DNA of 64,000 bases from Chitinophagaceae bacterium (GTDB taxonomy: Bacteria > Bacteroidota > Bacteroidia > Chitinophagales > Chitinophagaceae), in assembly GCA_016720565.1 (NCBI GenBank), contig JADKKJ010000001.1, forward strand, positions 372,001 to 436,000, given 5' to 3'. Positions 34,253-42,430 of the stretch are shown here, piece after piece (positions within the stretch are counted from its first letter, which is position 1; each line of letters begins with the position of its first letter). The notes beneath the pieces were generated by a model. The model had not been told where the DNA came from. It saw nothing but the letters and a program-made list of their open reading frames with translations, and made no database searches. Position numbers and translations under genes: made by a program.

Positions 34253-36400
34253 ATGGCTGACTTGAAATTTCAGAGAAACTTTGGTATTGCCGCTCACATT
34301 GATGCGGGTAAGACCACCACAACGGAGAGGATCCTTCGTTATACCGGCATGATCCATAAGATAGGTGAGGTGCATGATGGCGCCGCTACCACTGACTGGA
34401 TGGAGCAGGAAAAAGAAAGAGGTATCACGATCACTTCTGCGGCGGTTAGCTGCCAGTGGAATTTCCCTACCGTAAAAGGTAAGGCTACTCCTGATACAAA
34501 GAACTATTATTTCAATATCATCGATACCCCGGGTCACGTGGACTTTACCGTTGAGGTAGAGCGTTCCATGCGTGTACTGGATGGCTTGATCGCGCTGTTT
34601 TCTGCGGTTGACGGTGTTGAGCCACAATCTGAAACAGTTTGGCGCCAGGCCAACAGGTATAATGTACCACGTATCGGATTCGTAAATAAAATGGACCGTG
34701 CCGGTGCTGACTTCCTGATGGTGGTTAAGCAGGTAAAAGAAATGCTTGGTTCCAAAGCGGTTCCCCTGCAGCTTCCTATCGGAGCAGAAGATGATTTCAA
34801 AGGCGTGGTAGACCTTATCAAAATGAAAGGTATCATCTGGCATATGGAAACAGAAGGAATGACCTTCGACGAGATCGAGATCCCTGCGGATATGCTGGAA
34901 GAAGCTAATGAGTGGAGAGCCAGCCTGGTTGAAGCTGTGGCTGAATATGATGATACCCTGATGGAGAAATTCTTCGAAGACCCTAACAGTATCTCTGAAG
35001 ATGAGATCCATGAAGCGGTTCGTAAAGCGACCATCGACCTCAGCATCGTTCCAATGATGTGTGGTTCTTCTTTCAAGAATAAAGGAGTACAGACGGCTCT
35101 GGATGCGGTATGCCGTTACCTCCCTTCACCAATGGATATTGAAGCGGTAGAAGGCATCAACCCGGATACCGGTGAGACCGTTAAACGTCGTCCGGATGCA
35201 AAAGAACCTTTTGCAGCCCTGGCCTTTAAGATCATGACCGACCCATTTGTGGGACGCCTGGCCTTCTTCCGTTGTTATTCAGGTCACCTGGATGCAGGTT
35301 CTTATGTATTGAATGTAAGAAGCGGTAAAAAAGAAAGGATCAGCCGTATCATGAAGATGTTTGCCAATAAGCAGAATCCGATCGATTTCATCGAAGCTGG
35401 TGATATCGGCGCTGCCGTTGGTTTCAAAGAGATCAAGACAGGTGATACACTTTGTGATGAGGATCATCCGATCGTATTGGAGAATATGTTCATTCCTGAG
35501 CCGGTGATCTCTGTGGCAGTAGAGCCAAAGACACAGGCCGACGTAGATAAAATGGGTATGGCCATTGCCAAACTCGTAGAAGAAGATCCAACACTTCGCG
35601 TACGTACCGATGAAGAAACAGGGCAGACCATTCTTTCCGGAATGGGAGAGCTTCACCTGGAGATCATCGTAGATCGTATGAGAAGGGAATTTAAAGTAGA
35701 AGTAAACCAGGGAGCTCCGCAGGTGGCTTATAAAGAAGCATTCCAGGCTACTGTTGAACATCGTGAAACGCTGAAGAAGCAGACCGGTGGTCGCGGAAAG
35801 TTCGCAGATATTGTATTCAACCTGGGTCCTGTAGATGCAGAATGGCAGAAAGAAAACCCTGATAAGAACTATCAGTTCGTAAACGATCTGTTTGGTGGAT
35901 CGATTCCCCGTGAATTCGTTCCAGCTATTCAGAAAGGATTTGAACAGGCAATGACTACAGGTGTTCTGGCCAGCTATCCTGTGGCCAATTTGAAGATTCG
36001 TGTATTTGATGGTGGATTCCACGCGGTTGACTCCGACTCCATGTCATTTGAACTTTGCGCAAGACAAGGTTTCCGCGAAGCGGCAAGAAAGGCTAAGCCT
36101 GTATTGCTGGAGCCGATCATGAAAGTGGAAGTAGTAACTCCTGATCAGTACATGGGTGATGTGACCGGTGACCTTAACCGTCGTCGTGGTATGCTGGAAG
36201 GAATGGATAACCGTAACAATGCCCAGGTGATCAAGGCCAAAGTGCCACTGAGCGAAATGTTCGGTTATGTAACGCAATTGCGTTCATTGTCTTCCGGTCG
36301 TGCATCTTCTACCATGGAATTCTCGCATTATTCTCCTGCTCCGGCTGGTATTGCCGAAGAGGTGATCGCGAAGATCAAGGGTAAGAATGTAAACGCTTAA
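34253..36400 (+). CDS. fusA: Elongation factor G
   Basis: A 715-residue EF-G, the GTPase that moves tRNA and mRNA through the ribosome. GTP-binding motifs are AHIDAGKTTTTERIL (G1), RGITITSAAV (G2), DTPGHVDFTVEVERSM (G3), NKMDRAGADF (G4). Later domains show SGMGELHLEIIVDRM and SSGRASSTMEFSHY near the C-terminus. The true start is the ATG at 34253; the upstream open reading frame has no EF-G sequence. It is not flanked by rpsL and rpsG, and a beta-helix gene separates it from rpsJ, both unlike the usual Bacteroidota order. Confidence 0.97.
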   Translation: MADLKFQRNFGIAAHIDAGKTTTTERILRYTGMIHKIGEVHDGAATTDWMEQEKERGITITSAAVSCQWNFPTVKGKATPDTKNYYFNIIDTPGHVDFTVEVERSMRVLDGLIALFSAVDGVEPQSETVWRQANRYNVPRIGFVNKMDRAGADFLMVVKQVKEMLGSKAVPLQLPIGAEDDFKGVVDLIKMKGIIWHMETEGMTFDEIEIPADMLEEANEWRASLVEAVAEYDDTLMEKFFEDPNSISEDEIHEAVRKATIDLSIVPMMCGSSFKNKGVQTALDAVCRYLPSPMDIEAVEGINPDTGETVKRRPDAKEPFAALAFKIMTDPFVGRLAFFRCYSGHLDAGSYVLNVRSGKKERISRIMKMFANKQNPIDFIEAGDIGAAVGFKEIKTGDTLCDEDHPIVLENMFIPEPVISVAVEPKTQADVDKMGMAIAKLVEEDPTLRVRTDEETGQTILSGMGELHLEIIVDRMRREFKVEVNQGAPQVAYKEAFQATVEHRETLKKQTGGRGKFADIVFNLGPVDAEWQKENPDKNYQFVNDLFGGSIPREFVPAIQKGFEQAMTTGVLASYPVANLKIRVFDGGFHAVDSDSMSFELCARQGFREAARKAKPVLLEPIMKVEVVTPDQYMGDVTGDLNRRRGMLEGMDNRNNAQVIKAKVPLSEMFGYVTQLRSLSSGRASSTMEFSHYSPAPAGIAEEVIAKIKGKNVNA

Positions 36401-36420
36401 AATTAGTTTGCAGATATTGT

Positions 36421-36452
36421 AAAGAGGTCGCTTCGGCGGCCTCTTTTTTTTT
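36421..36452 (+). terminator. UUCG-loop terminator after fusA
   Basis: AAAGAGGTCGC (36421-36431) pairs with GCGGCCTCTTT (36436-36446, one G-U), with a stable TTCG loop and a T-run to 36452. fusA therefore ends its own transcript here. Confidence 0.92.
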
Positions 36453-36519
36453 GACGAGTTCAATAATAATTAATAATTACTCCAAAGTGATCTTCCGGTT
36501 TTTATTACCTTAACAGTAT

Positions 36520-38658
36520 ATGAAAAGAGCACTGCTTCTGATTTTAATTTTTATGCCTGCATTTTTATTCTGCCAGGAAATTGAATTGAGATCGGGGATG
36601 AAGATCAGTCGTTCTGCAAAGTTGAAGCAGGGCCTTTACCTACTGGATGCACTGAAAGATACTTCTGCTGCGGTCGTTCTGATTGAAGGAAATAATATCG
36701 TTATCGATTTCAACAATGCAGAATTAAAAGGAAGTAATGATGTAAAAGATCCGGATCAATTTTATGGTATTGCGATCTATATCCGGAACAGTAATAAGGT
36801 CACCATAAAAAATTTAAAGGCAAGAGGGTATAAGATCGCCCTGCTGGCAAGAAATGTGGACGAACTGGTACTCGATAATTGCGACCTGAGTTATAATTAC
36901 CGCCAGCACCTGAACAGCACACAGGAGAAAGAAGATATTTCTGACTGGATGAGTTATCATCATAATGAAAAAGATGAGTGGATGCGCTATGGAGCGGCGT
37001 TTTACCTGCGAGGATGTAACAGGGCAACGATAAAAAATTGCAAGGTGACCGGGGGCCAGAACGCACTGATGATGATGCAATGCAACGATGCAAAGATCTA
37101 CAACAATGATTTTTCTTTTAACTCAGGTATTGGTTTGGGGATGTATCGCTGCAACCGAAACCAGGTTAGTTTCAACCGGATCAATTTTAATGTAAGGGGA
37201 CATAGTGAAGGAATTTATAACCGAGGACAGGATAGCGCAGGTATCCTGGTATATGAACAAAGCAGCGATAATATTTTCTATAAGAATTCAGTCACCCATA
37301 GCGGCGATGGGTTTTTCCTCTGGGCCGGGCAAACAACCATGGATACGGGCAAAGGAGGGTGCAATGATAATTTACTCTGGGGCAATGATTTTTCTTTTGC
37401 TCCTACCAATGGGGTAGAGGTTACTTTCAGTCGAAATTATATTATTGACAACCGGATCTTTGGCTGCGACCATGGCATCTGGGGTGGTTATAGTTATGAA
37501 AGCCGTATCGAGAATAATAAATTCGGTAATAACCGTATTGCCATAGCCATAGAGCATGGCCAGCATAATCTGGTAGCGGATAATATTTTCACCAATGATA
37601 AACTGGGGATCAAATTATGGTCGAACCCTTCACAGCCTGCAGACTGGGGTTATGCAAAATACCATGATACCAGAAGCGCGGGCTATATCATCGCCCGTAA
37701 CAGTTTTAACTCAGACGGATCCAGTTTTGATATAAAGGGTACGGATTCGGTGAGCCAGTTTGATAATACATTTAAAAACAGGCATGCGCTGATAGATTCT
37801 ATAAGGGTGCCTGTTAAAGAAAGAAAATGGAAGGCACCTGTTGTACACCATCCTATCGATCCTTTTAAAGGAAATGGAAAAAGAAAAGGAAGGGAGAATA
37901 TCCGGATGCTGGAATGGGGACCTTATGATTATCGCTCGCCTATAATATGGAATACCAGTCCGGCAGACAGTGCCGGGTGGATGCGATTTGACCTGCTTGG
38001 GCCAAAGGGACACTGGAAGATCATACAGGCAAAAGGGGTGGAGCAGTTTTCAGCAATGAAAGGTGAATTCCCTTCGCATCTGCTTGCAAAAAGGATGAAG
38101 GCGGAAAGAACGGATATACAGATCGACCTTGAATTTGTGGGGGATACGGTGGTCAGCCCAATGGGAGAAATCGTTTTATCCGGTAAGGTATACCCCTTCC
38201 ATTTCAGTAAATTCTTCCAGCCTATGAACTGGCAGGTTGAGTTCTATGAGCTGGACACCCTGCGGCATAACCCCATTACTAACGAAACCCTTTTTGCAAA
38301 TGGCCAGGCTCCGACCCCCTTTAAAAGAGATACGGTAAATAAGCTGGATTATGCATGGTGGGGCGGGATAAAGGCAGGAGGTAAGCAATACCCCGGATTT
38401 ATCACAGTCGCCCATGCCAGGGCAGATTTTGAGCCCGGCGAGTATGAAATATCCCTGACCTGGGATGACGCTGCAAGGCTGGATATTGATGGGAAAACGG
38501 TCATTAATGAGTGGATGCCTTCCAAATACGATTTTGATGAGTCGCCGAACCGAAAGATCAGGGTAAAGCTGGGAGGGGAACACCAGTTCAGGCTGGAGCA
38601 TGTGGAGTTGGGAGGATTTGCGACTATTAGTCTGAAAATCATAAAGTTGAGAATTTAA
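36520..38658 (+). CDS. Exported parallel beta-helix repeat protein
   Basis: A 712-residue exported protein with signal peptide (1-18, ending LFC-QE). Residues about 60-420 show repeated NNIVIDFNNAELKG, NKVTIKNLKARGYKIALL and NYIIDNRIFG motifs of a right-handed parallel beta-helix, the fold of pectate-lyase-like and NosD-like polysaccharide-binding proteins. The C-terminal 230 residues include FEPGEYEISLTWDDAARLDIDGKTVINEW, which resembles a PA14-like carbohydrate-binding unit. A carbohydrate enzyme or surface sugar-binding role is likely, but the substrate is unknown. It sits between fusA and rpsJ, where these are usually adjacent, with a terminator before it. Confidence 0.82.
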   Translation: MKRALLLILIFMPAFLFCQEIELRSGMKISRSAKLKQGLYLLDALKDTSAAVVLIEGNNIVIDFNNAELKGSNDVKDPDQFYGIAIYIRNSNKVTIKNLKARGYKIALLARNVDELVLDNCDLSYNYRQHLNSTQEKEDISDWMSYHHNEKDEWMRYGAAFYLRGCNRATIKNCKVTGGQNALMMMQCNDAKIYNNDFSFNSGIGLGMYRCNRNQVSFNRINFNVRGHSEGIYNRGQDSAGILVYEQSSDNIFYKNSVTHSGDGFFLWAGQTTMDTGKGGCNDNLLWGNDFSFAPTNGVEVTFSRNYIIDNRIFGCDHGIWGGYSYESRIENNKFGNNRIAIAIEHGQHNLVADNIFTNDKLGIKLWSNPSQPADWGYAKYHDTRSAGYIIARNSFNSDGSSFDIKGTDSVSQFDNTFKNRHALIDSIRVPVKERKWKAPVVHHPIDPFKGNGKRKGRENIRMLEWGPYDYRSPIIWNTSPADSAGWMRFDLLGPKGHWKIIQAKGVEQFSAMKGEFPSHLLAKRMKAERTDIQIDLEFVGDTVVSPMGEIVLSGKVYPFHFSKFFQPMNWQVEFYELDTLRHNPITNETLFANGQAPTPFKRDTVNKLDYAWWGGIKAGGKQYPGFITVAHARADFEPGEYEISLTWDDAARLDIDGKTVINEWMPSKYDFDESPNRKIRVKLGGEHQFRLEHVELGGFATISLKIIKLRI

Positions 38659-38746
38659 GAGGTTGAGTAGTTGAGCTCTGAAAATTTGAAATGACCTTAA
38701 AGTTTCGGCGTTTTTACTCAACAGCTCAACATATCAACAGCCCAAC
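38646..38746. repeat. Octad-word inverted array before rpsJ
   Basis: Left words GTTGAG / TTTAAG / GTTGAG / GTTGAG begin at 38646, 38654, 38662 and 38670, exactly 8 nt apart. Right words CTCAAC / CTCAAC / ATCAAC / CCCAAC begin at 38717, 38725, 38733 and 38741, also 8 nt apart and inverted relative to the left. The first left words overlap the end of the beta-helix gene. This is an 8-nt variant of the 7-nt arrays in the ribosomal operon. Confidence 0.75.
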
Positions 38747-38765
38747 CAAAATATCTAGCTATATA

Positions 38766-38797
38766 TTTGGAATCAATCCCTTCCCCCCCTACCTTTG
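38766..38797 (+). promoter_or_regulatory. -33/-7 promoter of rpsJ and the S10 operon
   Basis: TTTG (38766-38769), 20-nt spacer, TACCTTTG (38790-38797): textbook Bacteroidota spacing. A further -7-like TATATTTG overlaps the -33 at 38762-38769. The rpsJ ATG (38828) lies 30 nt downstream. Confidence 0.75.
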
Positions 38798-38827
38798 CAC
38801 TCCCAAAGAAAATTGGGTAATTCAGAT

Positions 38828-39133
38828 ATGTCTCAGCGAATCAGGATCAAATTAAAGTCTTACGATCACAATCTGGTTGATAAATCAGCCGAAAAGATCG
38901 TAAAAACAGTGCGCAGCACGGGTGCCGTTGTAACCGGACCTATTCCTCTGCCTACGAGCAGTAAGATCTTTACCGTGTTGCGTTCGCCGCACGTGAATAA
39001 GAAGAGTCGTGAGCAGTTTCAATTAGCTACGCATAAGCGTTTGCTGGACATTTACACTTCCTCTTCCAGGACGGTAGATGCGCTGAGCAAGCTGGATCTT
39101 CCCAGCGGTGTGGAAGTAGAGATCAAAGCGTAG
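38828..39133 (+). CDS. rpsJ: 30S ribosomal protein S10
   Basis: A 101-residue S10, with the family signatures RIRIKLKSYDHNLVDKSAEKIV, GPIPLPTSSKIFTVLRSPHVNKKSREQF and RLLDIYTSSSRTVDALSKLDLPSGVEVEIK. It binds the 3' domain of 16S rRNA and in many bacteria also takes part in transcription antitermination. The start is the ATG at 38828; the frame is open upstream but not conserved. It heads the S10-spc block after its own promoter. A 300-nt structured spacer follows before rplC. Confidence 0.97.
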   Translation: MSQRIRIKLKSYDHNLVDKSAEKIVKTVRSTGAVVTGPIPLPTSSKIFTVLRSPHVNKKSREQFQLATHKRLLDIYTSSSRTVDALSKLDLPSGVEVEIKA

Positions 39134-39459
39134 TACTTTGAAAGTTTAGAGTTGAGGGTTTAGTGTTTAGAGACTCCTCAATCATGGTTGATATTAGTTC
39201 TTATAAATTTAAATAGTCATCTCTCAATTACGCTTAGGCGTAAGAAAAGAGCTCTGATAATCTCGGTTCACTAATCTGAACCGGGAGAAAACATAAAACA
39301 AGCCATTCAGGGTTTGTTTACTGCCGGTACTTCTGAACAAAAAGAAAAGGTCGGCAGCTAAACGGGGATTGAAGTAGGTCATTCTGGCTATCCGTAGTTT
39401 TAAACTGCAGATAACAAAGTACCACTGTCCCAATAACCTTGAGGCACAAATCGAAAGAC
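39134..39459 (+). promoter_or_regulatory. Structured leader between rpsJ and rplC (no gene)
   Basis: 326 nt without a gene. A heptad-word array is at 39144-39171. Then come a perfect TTACGC/GCGTAA hairpin (39228-39233 with 39238-39243, loop TTAG) and CGGTTCA/TGAACCG (39264-39270 with 39277-39283, flanked by TCT/AGA). CTGCCG/CGGCAG (39321-39326 with 39352-39357) forms a third stem, whose loop contains CTGAA (39333-39337), complementary to TTCAG (39306-39310), a possible pseudoknot. Such a fold upstream of rplC and rplD is a plausible autoregulatory leader for L3/L4 or S10-operon control. The family could not be named. Confidence 0.55.
39144..39171. repeat. Heptad-word array after rpsJ
   Basis: Four words GTTTAGA, GTTGAGG, GTTTAGT and GTTTAGA begin at 39144, 39151, 39158 and 39165, exactly 7 nt apart. 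Confidence 0.65.
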
Positions 39460-40077
39460 ATGAAAGGTATTATTGGGAAAAAAATCGGGATGACCAGCAT
39501 CTTCGATCCTTCGGGCAAGCAAACCGCCTGTACGATCATTGAGGCGGGCCCATGTGTAGTTACACAGGTCAAGACTCCAGAACTGGACGGATACTCTGCC
39601 CTCCAGCTTTCTTTCGGCGACAAGACAGACAAGCATACCATCAAAGCCGAAAAGAATCACTTTGCAAAAGCTACCACAGCTCCCAAAAAATTTTCTAAAG
39701 AATTCCGCGATTACTCACTTGAGAAAGCTCTCGGCGAGACCATTACTGTTGACATCTTCGAAGAAGGTGACAAAGTTGAAGTAGTGGGTACCACCAAGGG
39801 TAAAGGATTCCAGGGTGTGGTAAAGCGTCATGGTTTCCATGGTGTGGGTGGTCAGTCGCATGGTCAGCACGATCGTAGCCGCGCTCCGGGATCATTGGGT
39901 AACTCCTCTGATGCCAGCCGTGTTATGAAAGGAATGCGTATGGCCGGACGTATGGGTACCGACCGCGTTAAGACCAAGGGTCTGAAAGTGGTGAAGATAT
40001 TCACTGATAAGAATTATATCCTGGTGAGCGGATCTGTTCCGGGTCATAACGGTTCAATTGTACTGATTCAAAAATAA
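39460..40077 (+). CDS. rplC: 50S ribosomal protein L3
   Basis: A 205-residue L3: MKGIIGKKIGMTSIFDPSGKQ at the start, TKGKGFQGVVKRHGFHGVGGQSHGQHDRSRAPGS and GRMGTDRVKTKGLKVVKIF are typical. Binds 23S rRNA near the peptidyl transferase centre and assembles early. The start is the ATG at 39460, not the upstream TTG at 39439. Followed after 57 nt, containing a long hairpin, by rplD. Confidence 0.97.
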   Translation: MKGIIGKKIGMTSIFDPSGKQTACTIIEAGPCVVTQVKTPELDGYSALQLSFGDKTDKHTIKAEKNHFAKATTAPKKFSKEFRDYSLEKALGETITVDIFEEGDKVEVVGTTKGKGFQGVVKRHGFHGVGGQSHGQHDRSRAPGSLGNSSDASRVMKGMRMAGRMGTDRVKTKGLKVVKIFTDKNYILVSGSVPGHNGSIVLIQK

Positions 40078-40087
40078 TCGTAACGTA

Positions 40088-40120
40088 TTGTTATCCTTTG
40101 TTTCAAACAAAGGGTAACAA
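40088..40120 (+). promoter_or_regulatory. Long hairpin between rplC and rplD
   Basis: A 14-bp stem (40088-40101 with 40107-40120, one G-U pair, loop TTCAA) sits in the spacer. No T-run follows, so it is not a terminator. It could be an RNase III-type processing site or part of L3/L4 control. Confidence 0.7.
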
Positions 40121-40134
40121 TTAAACTCAATAAG

Positions 40135-40761
40135 ATGAAAGTAGAAGTCTTAAATATAAATGGTAAAGCGACCGGCCGCAGCGTGGAGCTTCCCGAAGAG
40201 ATCTTCGGTATCGAGCCTAATAACCACGTGATCTACCTGGCTGTTAAGCAGTATCTCGCTGCGCAGCGTCAGGGTACGCACAAGGTGAAGACCCGTGCGG
40301 AAGTTCAGGGTGCAAGCCGTAAACTGCATCGTCAGAAAGGTACCGGTGGAAGCCGTAAGGGTAATATCCGGAACCCTCTTTATAAAGGTGGTGGTAGCAT
40401 CTTCGGACCAAAACCACATGGTTATGATATCAAGGTGAACCGTAAGGTGAAAGACCTGGCCAAGATATCTGCTCTTTCTTATAAGGCGAAAGAGAATGCC
40501 ATTGTGATCGTTGAAGATATCAAGATGGATACGCCAAAAACAAGATCATTTGTAGATATCCTGGGTAACCTGAATATCTCAGATAAAAAGACATTGTTCG
40601 TTATTCCTGAATACAATGAGAATGTGCAGAAGTCAATTCAGAACATTCCTTATGTACTGGGCCAGTTGCTGAGCGATGTGAATACGTATGACATTGTTAA
40701 TTCCGAAGTGCTGGTGCTTACCGAAAGCGCTGCTAAGATCTTTGGAGAGGACGAGAATTAA
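40135..40761 (+). CDS. rplD: 50S ribosomal protein L4
   Basis: A 208-residue L4 (L4/L1e family): SVELPEEIFGIEPNNHVIYLAVKQYLAAQRQGTHKVKTRAEV and GASRKLHRQKGTGGSRKGNIRNPLYKGGGSIFGPKPHGYD are the core and extended loop. Binds 23S rRNA; in E. coli it represses the S10 operon. Located after a hairpin spacer, 27 nt before rplW. Confidence 0.97.
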   Translation: MKVEVLNINGKATGRSVELPEEIFGIEPNNHVIYLAVKQYLAAQRQGTHKVKTRAEVQGASRKLHRQKGTGGSRKGNIRNPLYKGGGSIFGPKPHGYDIKVNRKVKDLAKISALSYKAKENAIVIVEDIKMDTPKTRSFVDILGNLNISDKKTLFVIPEYNENVQKSIQNIPYVLGQLLSDVNTYDIVNSEVLVLTESAAKIFGEDEN

Positions 40762-40788
40762 TTTTAAATCGATTAAATCAATAGAAAG

Positions 40789-41088
40789 ATGAAACTTTCT
40801 GAAGTACTTATAAAGCCGATACTGACCGAGAAAGCGAATGCACAGCAGGAGAAACTCCGTCGCTATGCATTCAAAGTGGCCAGGAAGGCGAATAAGCTGG
40901 AGATCAAGAAGGCTGTAGAAACATTCTATGGCGTGAATGTGACCAATGTAAATACCAGCGTGGTGCCCGGCAAGAACAAGAGCCGTTTTACCAAAGCAGG
41001 GGTGATCTCAGGTCGCAAACCAGCTTACAAAAAAGCATTTGTAACAGTAGCAGAGGGTGAGAATATAGACCTCTACTCGAATATCTAA
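40789..41088 (+). CDS. rplW: 50S ribosomal protein L23
   Basis: A 99-residue L23: MKLSEVLIKPILTEKANAQQEKLRRYAFKVARKANKLEIKKAVETFYGVNV. Located at the tunnel exit and binds trigger factor and SRP in other bacteria. The spacer to rplB (92 nt) carries a 10-bp hairpin. Confidence 0.97.
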   Translation: MKLSEVLIKPILTEKANAQQEKLRRYAFKVARKANKLEIKKAVETFYGVNVTNVNTSVVPGKNKSRFTKAGVISGRKPAYKKAFVTVAEGENIDLYSNI

Positions 41089-41093
41089 GAATT

Positions 41094-41120
41094 TTATCCT
41101 TAGTGATAATCTAAGGATAA
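41094..41120 (+). promoter_or_regulatory. Hairpin between rplW and rplB
   Basis: TTATCCTTAG (41094-41103) pairs perfectly with CTAAGGATAA (41111-41120) around TGATAAT. No T-run follows. Possible processing or regulatory site. Confidence 0.65.
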
Positions 41121-41180
41121 CCAGAATGGCAATCAACCGCCGCGAAGTGTTGTAAACAGTAAACCGAAGAATTTTAAAAA

Positions 41181-42020
41181 ATGGCATTAAGAAAATTTAA
41201 ACCCGTAACGGCCGGTACTCGCTGGAGGATCGGAAACGCATACGCAGAGGTAACTACCAATGTGCCTGAGCAGTCATTGCTGGAAACCAAGAAAAGGACC
41301 GGTGGTCGTAACTCTTCCGGACGCATGACCATGCGTTATATCGGTGGCGGTGCGAAGAAGAAATATCGTGTGATCGATTTTAAGAGGAACAAGCAGAATG
41401 TGGAAGCTACCGTGCTTTCTATCGAATATGATCCAAACCGTACCTGTTTCATCGCATTGGTGGAATATGGTGATGGCGAAAGAAGATATATCATCGCTCC
41501 GCAGGGATTGACCGTGGGAATGAAAGTAATGAGTGGTGATAATGTGGCGCCTGAAATTGGAAACGCACTGGTGATGAAAAATATGCCTTTGGGTACCAAT
41601 GTGCATAATATCGAGATGCAGCCAGGCCAGGGTGGTAAGATCGCCCGCAGTGCTGGTTCATCTGCCCAGTTGACGAACAAAGAAGAGAAATATGCGATCC
41701 TGAAAATGCCAAGCGGTGAACTGCGCAAGGTGCTGATCAATTGCTATGCTACCGTTGGTGTAGTGAGCAACAGCGACCATAGTCTGCAGAGCATGGGTAA
41801 AGCAGGTCGTAACCGTTGGAAAGGAATCCGTCCCCGTAACCGTGGTGTAGCCATGAACCCAGTAGATCACCCGATGGGTGGTGGTGAAGGTAAAGCTTCC
41901 GGTGGTCAGCCAAGAAGCAGGAATGGTCAGTACTCAAGAGGTCTGAAAACCCGTACCAAAGGAAAGGGTAGCGATAAAATGATCATTCAGCGTAAGGATG
42001 GTAAGAAGCTGTCCAAGTAA
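41181..42020 (+). CDS. rplB: 50S ribosomal protein L2
   Basis: A 279-residue L2, with RNA-binding GGGAKKKYRVIDFKRNKQNVEATVLSIEYDPNRTCFIALVEY and the conserved VAMNPVDHPMGGGEGKASGGQPRS, whose His is needed for peptidyl transferase function. Start ATG at 41181. Followed after 33 nt by rpsS. Confidence 0.98.
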   Translation: MALRKFKPVTAGTRWRIGNAYAEVTTNVPEQSLLETKKRTGGRNSSGRMTMRYIGGGAKKKYRVIDFKRNKQNVEATVLSIEYDPNRTCFIALVEYGDGERRYIIAPQGLTVGMKVMSGDNVAPEIGNALVMKNMPLGTNVHNIEMQPGQGGKIARSAGSSAQLTNKEEKYAILKMPSGELRKVLINCYATVGVVSNSDHSLQSMGKAGRNRWKGIRPRNRGVAMNPVDHPMGGGEGKASGGQPRSRNGQYSRGLKTRTKGKGSDKMIIQRKDGKKLSK

Positions 42021-42053
42021 ATTAAATTTTAAAATTTAAACGATCAACCATAA

Positions 42054-42326
42054 ATGGCACGTTCAATTAAAAAAGGTCCTTATATAGCTGCTCACCTCGA
42101 AAAAAAGGTAGTGGCTATGAATGATGGAAAATCTAAAAAAGGCGTGGTGAAGACCTGGAGTCGTCGTTCCACGATCACCCCGGAATTTGTAGGACATACG
42201 TTCGCGGTGCATAATGGAAACAAATTCATTCCTGTTTATGTGACGGAATTCATGGTAGGTCACAAGCTGGGTGAATTCGCACCAACCCGTCAGTTCAAAG
42301 GACACTCAAGTAAGAAAGTAGATTAA
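42054..42326 (+). CDS. rpsS: 30S ribosomal protein S19
   Basis: A 90-residue S19: MARSIKKGPYIAAHLEKKVVAM, VKTWSRRSTITPEFVGHTFAVHNGNKFIPVYVTEFMVGHKLGEFAPTRQFKGH. It binds with S13 at the 30S head. A 104-nt heptad-array spacer separates it from rplV. Confidence 0.97.
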   Translation: MARSIKKGPYIAAHLEKKVVAMNDGKSKKGVVKTWSRRSTITPEFVGHTFAVHNGNKFIPVYVTEFMVGHKLGEFAPTRQFKGHSSKKVD

Positions 42327-42327
42327 T

Positions 42328-42425
42328 AAGCCGCAAGCTTCTGGCCACAAGCCGCAAGCCTGCAAAATTGAAAATAAAAATGCTGTCTGTTCTGCTAATT
42401 GCTAGCAGCTAACAGCTAAAAGCTA
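42328..42425. repeat. Heptad-word inverted array, rpsS-rplV spacer (element 1)
   Basis: Left words AAGC, AAGC, TGGC, AAGC, AAGC begin at 42328, 42335, 42342, 42349 and 42356. Right words, all GCTA, begin at 42394, 42401, 42408, 42415 and 42422. Spacing is exactly 7 nt in each arm. The arms are inverted around an AT-rich centre, and the last right word ends 5 nt before the rplV ATG. Confidence 0.85.
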
Positions 42426-42430
42426 AAAAC

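Noticed and set aside
34223..36022. Long open frames antisense to fusA (262 and 247 residues)
   Set aside because: They mirror a highly expressed, codon-biased gene, have no recognisable domain or promoter, and overlap the EF-G motifs on the plus strand.
41126..41155. A nine-codon frame between rplW and rplB
   Set aside because: Too short to separate from chance, with no composition or conservation evidence.
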